Part shown: positions 5,754 to 6,999 of the stretch, piece by piece
Position numbering within the stretch: the stretch's first letter is position 1
Layout: each line of letters opens with the position of its first letter
NCBI GenBank assembly: GCA_903901395.1
Contig: CAIUQW010000410.1
Location: forward strand, 1 to 6,999
Reading direction: 5' to 3'
DNA length: 6,999 bases
Source of the DNA: an uncultured Chlorobiales bacterium
GTDB taxonomy: Bacteria > Bacteroidota > Chlorobiia > Chlorobiales > Chlorobiaceae
Position numbers and translations under genes: made by a program
Notes under the pieces: model-generated
Databases searched by the model: none
What the model was told of the DNA's origin: nothing
Seen by the model: the letters and a program-made list of their open reading frames with translations, nothing else

Positions 5754-6218
5754 ATGTTCAGCAGAATCCAAACCCTCTACCTCTTCATCGCCGCGCTGCT
5801 CGCGTTCGGCAGCATGGCTTTTCCGTTCTGGAGCTTCACGACCGACCACCTCATCCTTTTCGGCGACTTCAAAGACGTGCAGGGCGCGGGTTTCGTCGTC
5901 ACCGCGGGAAGCATCGGCGGGGGCATTCTGTCGCCCCTTACCGGCATCGTTTCGCTCGCGACTATCTTCTTTTTCAAGGATCGCAAGCTCCAGCAGAAGC
6001 TCATCTTCCTCTGTTACGTGCTCTTTGCCGCCGACCTGCTGGCGGGTCTGGCTGGCGGGCACTTCCTGAAGCAGCACCTCGAAACGCTCTCCACCTCGGT
6101 CAGTTTCGCGCCCGGAGGCGGCATGTTCCTGCTCTTGCCCGAACCGGTGCTCTTCTGGCTCGCCTCGCTTGGCGTGAAGAAGGACGAAAAGATCGCCACG
6201 GCCTACAAGAGGCTCTGA
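5754..6218 (+). CDS. DUF4293 family four-helix membrane protein
   Basis: This is a 154-residue integral membrane protein of unknown function, of a family typical of Bacteroidota and Chlorobiota. The start MFSRIQTLYLF and the end WLASLGVKKDEKIATAYKRL match the family's usual RIQT-(L/V)YL opening and LA-x-x-G-(I/V)-KKDEK ending. Four hydrophobic segments are visible at about residues 7-27, 55-74, 82-101 and 122-139, with a basic cytoplasmic-type loop KDRKLQQK (75-82) between helices 2 and 3. The start is uncertain. The in-frame ATG at 5727 has a better Shine-Dalgarno (AGGG, 6 nt away) and would add nine residues, and a GTG at 5700 is also in frame. I prefer 5754 because it gives the family N-terminus. 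A possible -10 (TATATT, 5710-5715) lacks a good -35. It ends 2 bp before pdxA, so the two are almost certainly cotranscribed. Confidence 0.8.
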   Translation: MFSRIQTLYLFIAALLAFGSMAFPFWSFTTDHLILFGDFKDVQGAGFVVTAGSIGGGILSPLTGIVSLATIFFFKDRKLQQKLIFLCYVLFAADLLAGLAGGHFLKQHLETLSTSVSFAPGGGMFLLLPEPVLFWLASLGVKKDEKIATAYKRL

Positions 6219-6220
6219 CC

Positions 6221-6999
6221 ATGCGCATCGTATTTTCGACCGGCGACATCCACGGCATCGGCCCCGAAATCATCCTGAAAAGCGTGCTCGCGCTCTCTTC
6301 GGGCGAGGAGTTGTACGTCGCCGCCGGATCGCTCAAAGCACTTGAATTCTACCGCGATCTCCTCGGCCTGCCGGTGGAGCTGCGCCGGATCGACATGCCG
6401 GAGGCCATAGCGACAATCTCGCCAGAGCCGGGCGTCTTGCACGTCCTGAGCGTCGCCGAGCCGGAATCGATCCACCCCGGCACGCTCTCGGCAAACGCGG
6501 GCGAGATCGCCATGCGTTCGCTCGAAACTGCCGCCACGCTTTGCCGCGACGGCCTCTGCGACGCGCTCGTGACCGCGCCGATCCACAAGGAGGCGATTGC
6601 GCTGGCCGGATACCGCAACACCGGCCACACCGATTTCCTCGCCGACTTCTTCGGCGTCACCTCGCAAATCATGCTCTTCGTCGATCCAGTTTCGGGCCTC
6701 AAAGTAGCGCTCGCGACGATCCACGAGCCGCTCTCGAAGGTGCCGGAACTCGTTCGGGAGATGGATTTGGACGGCTTTTTCGCCTCGCTTTCGGGATCGA
6801 TGCGGCGCGATTTCCGGCTCGACTCGCCGAAGATCGCCGTGCTCGGTCTGAACCCGCACGCCTCGGACGGCGGCGTCATGGGCGACGAGGAGGCCACGGT
6901 CATCCGCCCGGCCATCGAGCGGATGGCAGGCGCGATGCGAATCGACGGCCCGTTTCCGGCGGACGGCTTTTTCGGCGCGAAACGCTACCGCGACTACGA
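6221..6999 (+). CDS. pdxA: 4-hydroxythreonine-4-phosphate dehydrogenase PdxA (3'-truncated by window)
   Basis: PdxA oxidises 4-phosphooxy-L-threonine with NAD(P)+; the product decarboxylates and is condensed by PdxJ with deoxyxylulose phosphate to give pyridoxine phosphate, in the cytoplasm. The 259 visible residues, of about 320-340 expected, show STGDIHGIGPEIILK (6-20), the family's GD-x-x-GIGPE opening; VTAPIHKEAI (117-126); GHTDFLADFFGV (135-146) with metal-ligand candidate H136; LATIHEPLSKVP (164-175) with H168; LNPHASDGGVMGDEE (210-224) with H213; and GPFPADGFF (243-251). The metal ligand histidines of the family thus appear intact up to the edge. The ATG follows the DUF4293 stop by 2 bp, with no separate promoter visible. 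The frame is uninterrupted; the remaining C-terminus lies beyond 6999. Confidence 0.95.
   Translation, partial: MRIVFSTGDIHGIGPEIILKSVLALSSGEELYVAAGSLKALEFYRDLLGLPVELRRIDMPEAIATISPEPGVLHVLSVAEPESIHPGTLSANAGEIAMRSLETAATLCRDGLCDALVTAPIHKEAIALAGYRNTGHTDFLADFFGVTSQIMLFVDPVSGLKVALATIHEPLSKVPELVREMDLDGFFASLSGSMRRDFRLDSPKIAVLGLNPHASDGGVMGDEEATVIRPAIERMAGAMRIDGPFPADGFFGAKRYRDY

Noticed and set aside
6203..6859. 218-codon minus-strand frame, and another at 6349-6915
   Set aside because: Both are antisense to pdxA, which has clear family motifs. Their products are Arg/Glu- or Ser-rich and resemble no family.

Overview
The window reads as a chromosomal segment of a green sulfur bacterium (Chlorobiota, Chlorobium/Chlorobaculum-like). 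This is inferred from a DUF4293 membrane protein (a Bacteroidota/Chlorobiota family), a WaaA of the Bacteroidota/Chlorobiota sequence type, a visibly GC-rich backbone, and short intergenic palindromic repeats. No rRNA, tRNA, CRISPR array or transposase was seen.

Minus-strand block (223-2444). Reading right to left: an archease and an RNA 2',3'-cyclic phosphodiesterase (ThpR) whose stop and start codons overlap (TGATG), then a type II toxin-antitoxin pair, an Xre/MbcA/ParS-like antitoxin followed by a RES-domain toxin. The TA pair has its own promoter with a 23-bp palindrome over the -35 box, and it is visibly more AT-rich than its neighbours, which suggests acquisition. Both archease (through RtcB) and ThpR concern RNA ends carrying 2',3'-cyclic phosphate, so that pair looks like an RNA end-processing unit. 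RtcB itself is not in the window. Bases 1-222 hold nothing recognisable apart from a weak stem-loop after the toxin gene.

Plus-strand block (2577-6999). First comes waaA (Kdo transferase, lipid A-core biosynthesis), divergent from archease across a 132-bp gap. Next is a palindromic repeat, then a predicted exported TPR protein with six 42-residue kinesin-light-chain-type repeats and its own candidate promoter, then a second, shorter copy of the same repeat and a degenerate hexanucleotide repeat. The block ends with a four-helix DUF4293 membrane protein 2 bp ahead of pdxA (pyridoxal-phosphate synthesis), which runs off the right edge.

The most unusual items are the two related hairpin repeats that flank the TPR gene in the same orientation and differ by compensatory stem changes, the coupled archease-thpR pair, the TA operator, and the short glycine/asparagine motif just after the TPR protein's signal peptide. 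I see no convincing evidence of a large undescribed multi-gene system.
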